Below the pieces are notes generated by a model. The model saw only the letters and a program-made list of their open reading frames with translations, searched no databases and had not been told where the DNA came from. A program made the position numbers and the translations under genes. Shown piece after piece: positions 62,946 through 64,000 of a stretch of 64,000 nucleotides of DNA. Numbering within the stretch: position 1 is the stretch's first letter; every line of letters begins with the position of its first letter. The stretch spans positions 4,030,001 through 4,094,000 of the forward strand of contig JAVHJL010000003.1 in the NCBI GenBank assembly GCA_036971715.1. Reading direction: 5' to 3'. This DNA is from Arthrobotrys musiformis. Taxonomy: Eukaryota > Ascomycota > Orbiliomycetes > Orbiliales > Orbiliaceae.

Positions 62946-64000
62946 GGTGGTAGCGAAGAGAGTGCAGTCTTAGTTAGTATGAAGGTTCTAACGCTTCTTG
63001 GCGATACGATATATCCGAGATCGTGCTGGGGCCGGTATACGCGGTCTCACATTTATTTGCGACAAAAGATTCACGTAGATATATCGATACGAAGTCGGTC
63101 GAAACAGTTTGTGTTGGTGGCGCCATGGCATGCAAATTCGAGAGTCGGATTAAAGACTTGTAAATGAACAATGGCTGGGCTGCTAGCTGGCCTAGGAACA
63201 TTACATTATTCCGCTGGCTGTTGGAACTCGAATCTTTGCATGTCCTCAAGATGACCGCTAATCAGTATTATCGCTATCATGGCCGCTATTGGAACCGTTA
63301 CGAAAAGTCTGGAATGATGGAGGGGTTGCTGCAAAATTGCGTTCGCCACCGACCACAGGAAGGGTTTACCTCGTAAACCAAATATGATGCCGACTGCAGA
63401 TATCGATGGGAGAGCTCGTCTGTCCCCACGTAGTTCCAACACGAAATGTGAGGATGCCACACCCGAGAAACCCTATATCAACCTTTTCGCATCACTATTT
63501 AGTCTTATTCCCGGAGGTCACAAACCGGGACTTCATTCAATTTCTTGGCCATTTGGTAAAGTTCCCACGTCGCCAGCCGAAGCAACCTATAGCCTGGATC
63601 TTGTGACGCTTTCGCTCCCGTCAGTTGAGCAATTGAAATTGAGCATGCTAGCAATTGAGTCGTGATATATCGATATTGAATCCAAGGAGTTGTGTTGTTG
63701 CATCTGCGCTTGCCTTTGTTTCGGCGTGGTCTGGTTGCGTCGGGAGGGGATTTCAGCAGAATTCAGTCAAGGTGCTCGATGTCCGCCGATATGGTCGGAA
63801 TTATCGATAAGAAATGGTGGTATCAACTTGTAGGTCAACTAGCATTGAAGTTTGTGGGGCAATAGAGACCTTTGCGATATTCTACACTTTGGACTGTGCA
63901 TTGCTGATCCGCGCTGATAAACTCCTAATTGCCGAGTCATTTTCGCCTGGATTCGAGGCTAAGTCAGCTCATCCAATGGAATATCGAAACCGGAGGCACG
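62946..64000. other. right-edge region without clear gene
   Basis: Overlapping frames at 63164-63376 (MNNGWAASWPRNITLFRW), 63384-63665 and 63406-63606 on plus and 63206-63460 on minus each have some coding character, but none dominates and none joins cleanly. A gene remnant is possible. A GGATTCGAGGCT copy lies at 63949-63960. Confidence 0.35.

Overview
The window comes from a filamentous ascomycete (Pezizomycotina). Almost every gene is broken by one to four short introns of about 47-85 nt, with GTAAGT-like donors and CTAAC/CTGAC-like branch sites. The protein families (F-box, BTB/POZ, RING-patatin, DUF3723, DUF3435, cupredoxin, SUR7-like) are typical of that group. Gene models here were built by joining reading frames by hand at splice sites where the phases agree. 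Several genes, for example the MADS-like gene at 31 kb, the 216-residue protein at 41 kb and the four-exon gene at 60.6 kb, appear only after this joining.

The main finding is that about 1-49 kb looks like the 5' part of a Starship giant transposon. A DUF3435 tyrosine recombinase ('captain', 45324-48788, minus strand) lies near the right edge and is transcribed leftwards. To its left are three gene families often reported as Starship cargo: DUF3723 (34904-37389), a ferric-reductase-like protein (26718-28221) and a RING-patatin phospholipase-like protein (20632-23602). The element would begin just right of 48.8 kb and run leftwards, possibly beyond position 1. I could not define either terminus from sequence alone.

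Layout. 1-12.8 kb: a small basic-tailed protein, a 2EXR/F-box-like gene with a tandem acidic repeat, an F-box gene, two orphan spliced genes and a Lys/Glu-rich gene with a very long poly-Glu tract. 12.8-20.2 kb: a JmjC-like protein, a coiled-coil protein, a second basic-tailed protein and a pseudokinase. 20.6-34.6 kb: RING-patatin, small coiled-coil proteins, a Cys-rich single-pass membrane protein, the ferric-reductase-like gene, a secreted cupredoxin, a MADS-box-like gene, orphan genes and a four-helix membrane protein. 34.9-48.8 kb: DUF3723, two F-box/LRR-like genes, more small coiled-coil or acidic proteins, and the captain. Right of 49 kb gene density falls sharply. This part has an AT-rich stretch with a 22-nt G run, simple repeats, a BTB/POZ gene, a small probably mitochondrial membrane protein with a tRNA-like sequence right after it, and a broken acyl-carrier-like gene.

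Short dispersed motifs recur across the window: a GGATTCGAGGCT core in at least six copies (one pair forming a perfect hairpin), and a 19-nt T-rich motif in three exact copies. Gene products are inferred from motifs read by eye, with no database search.
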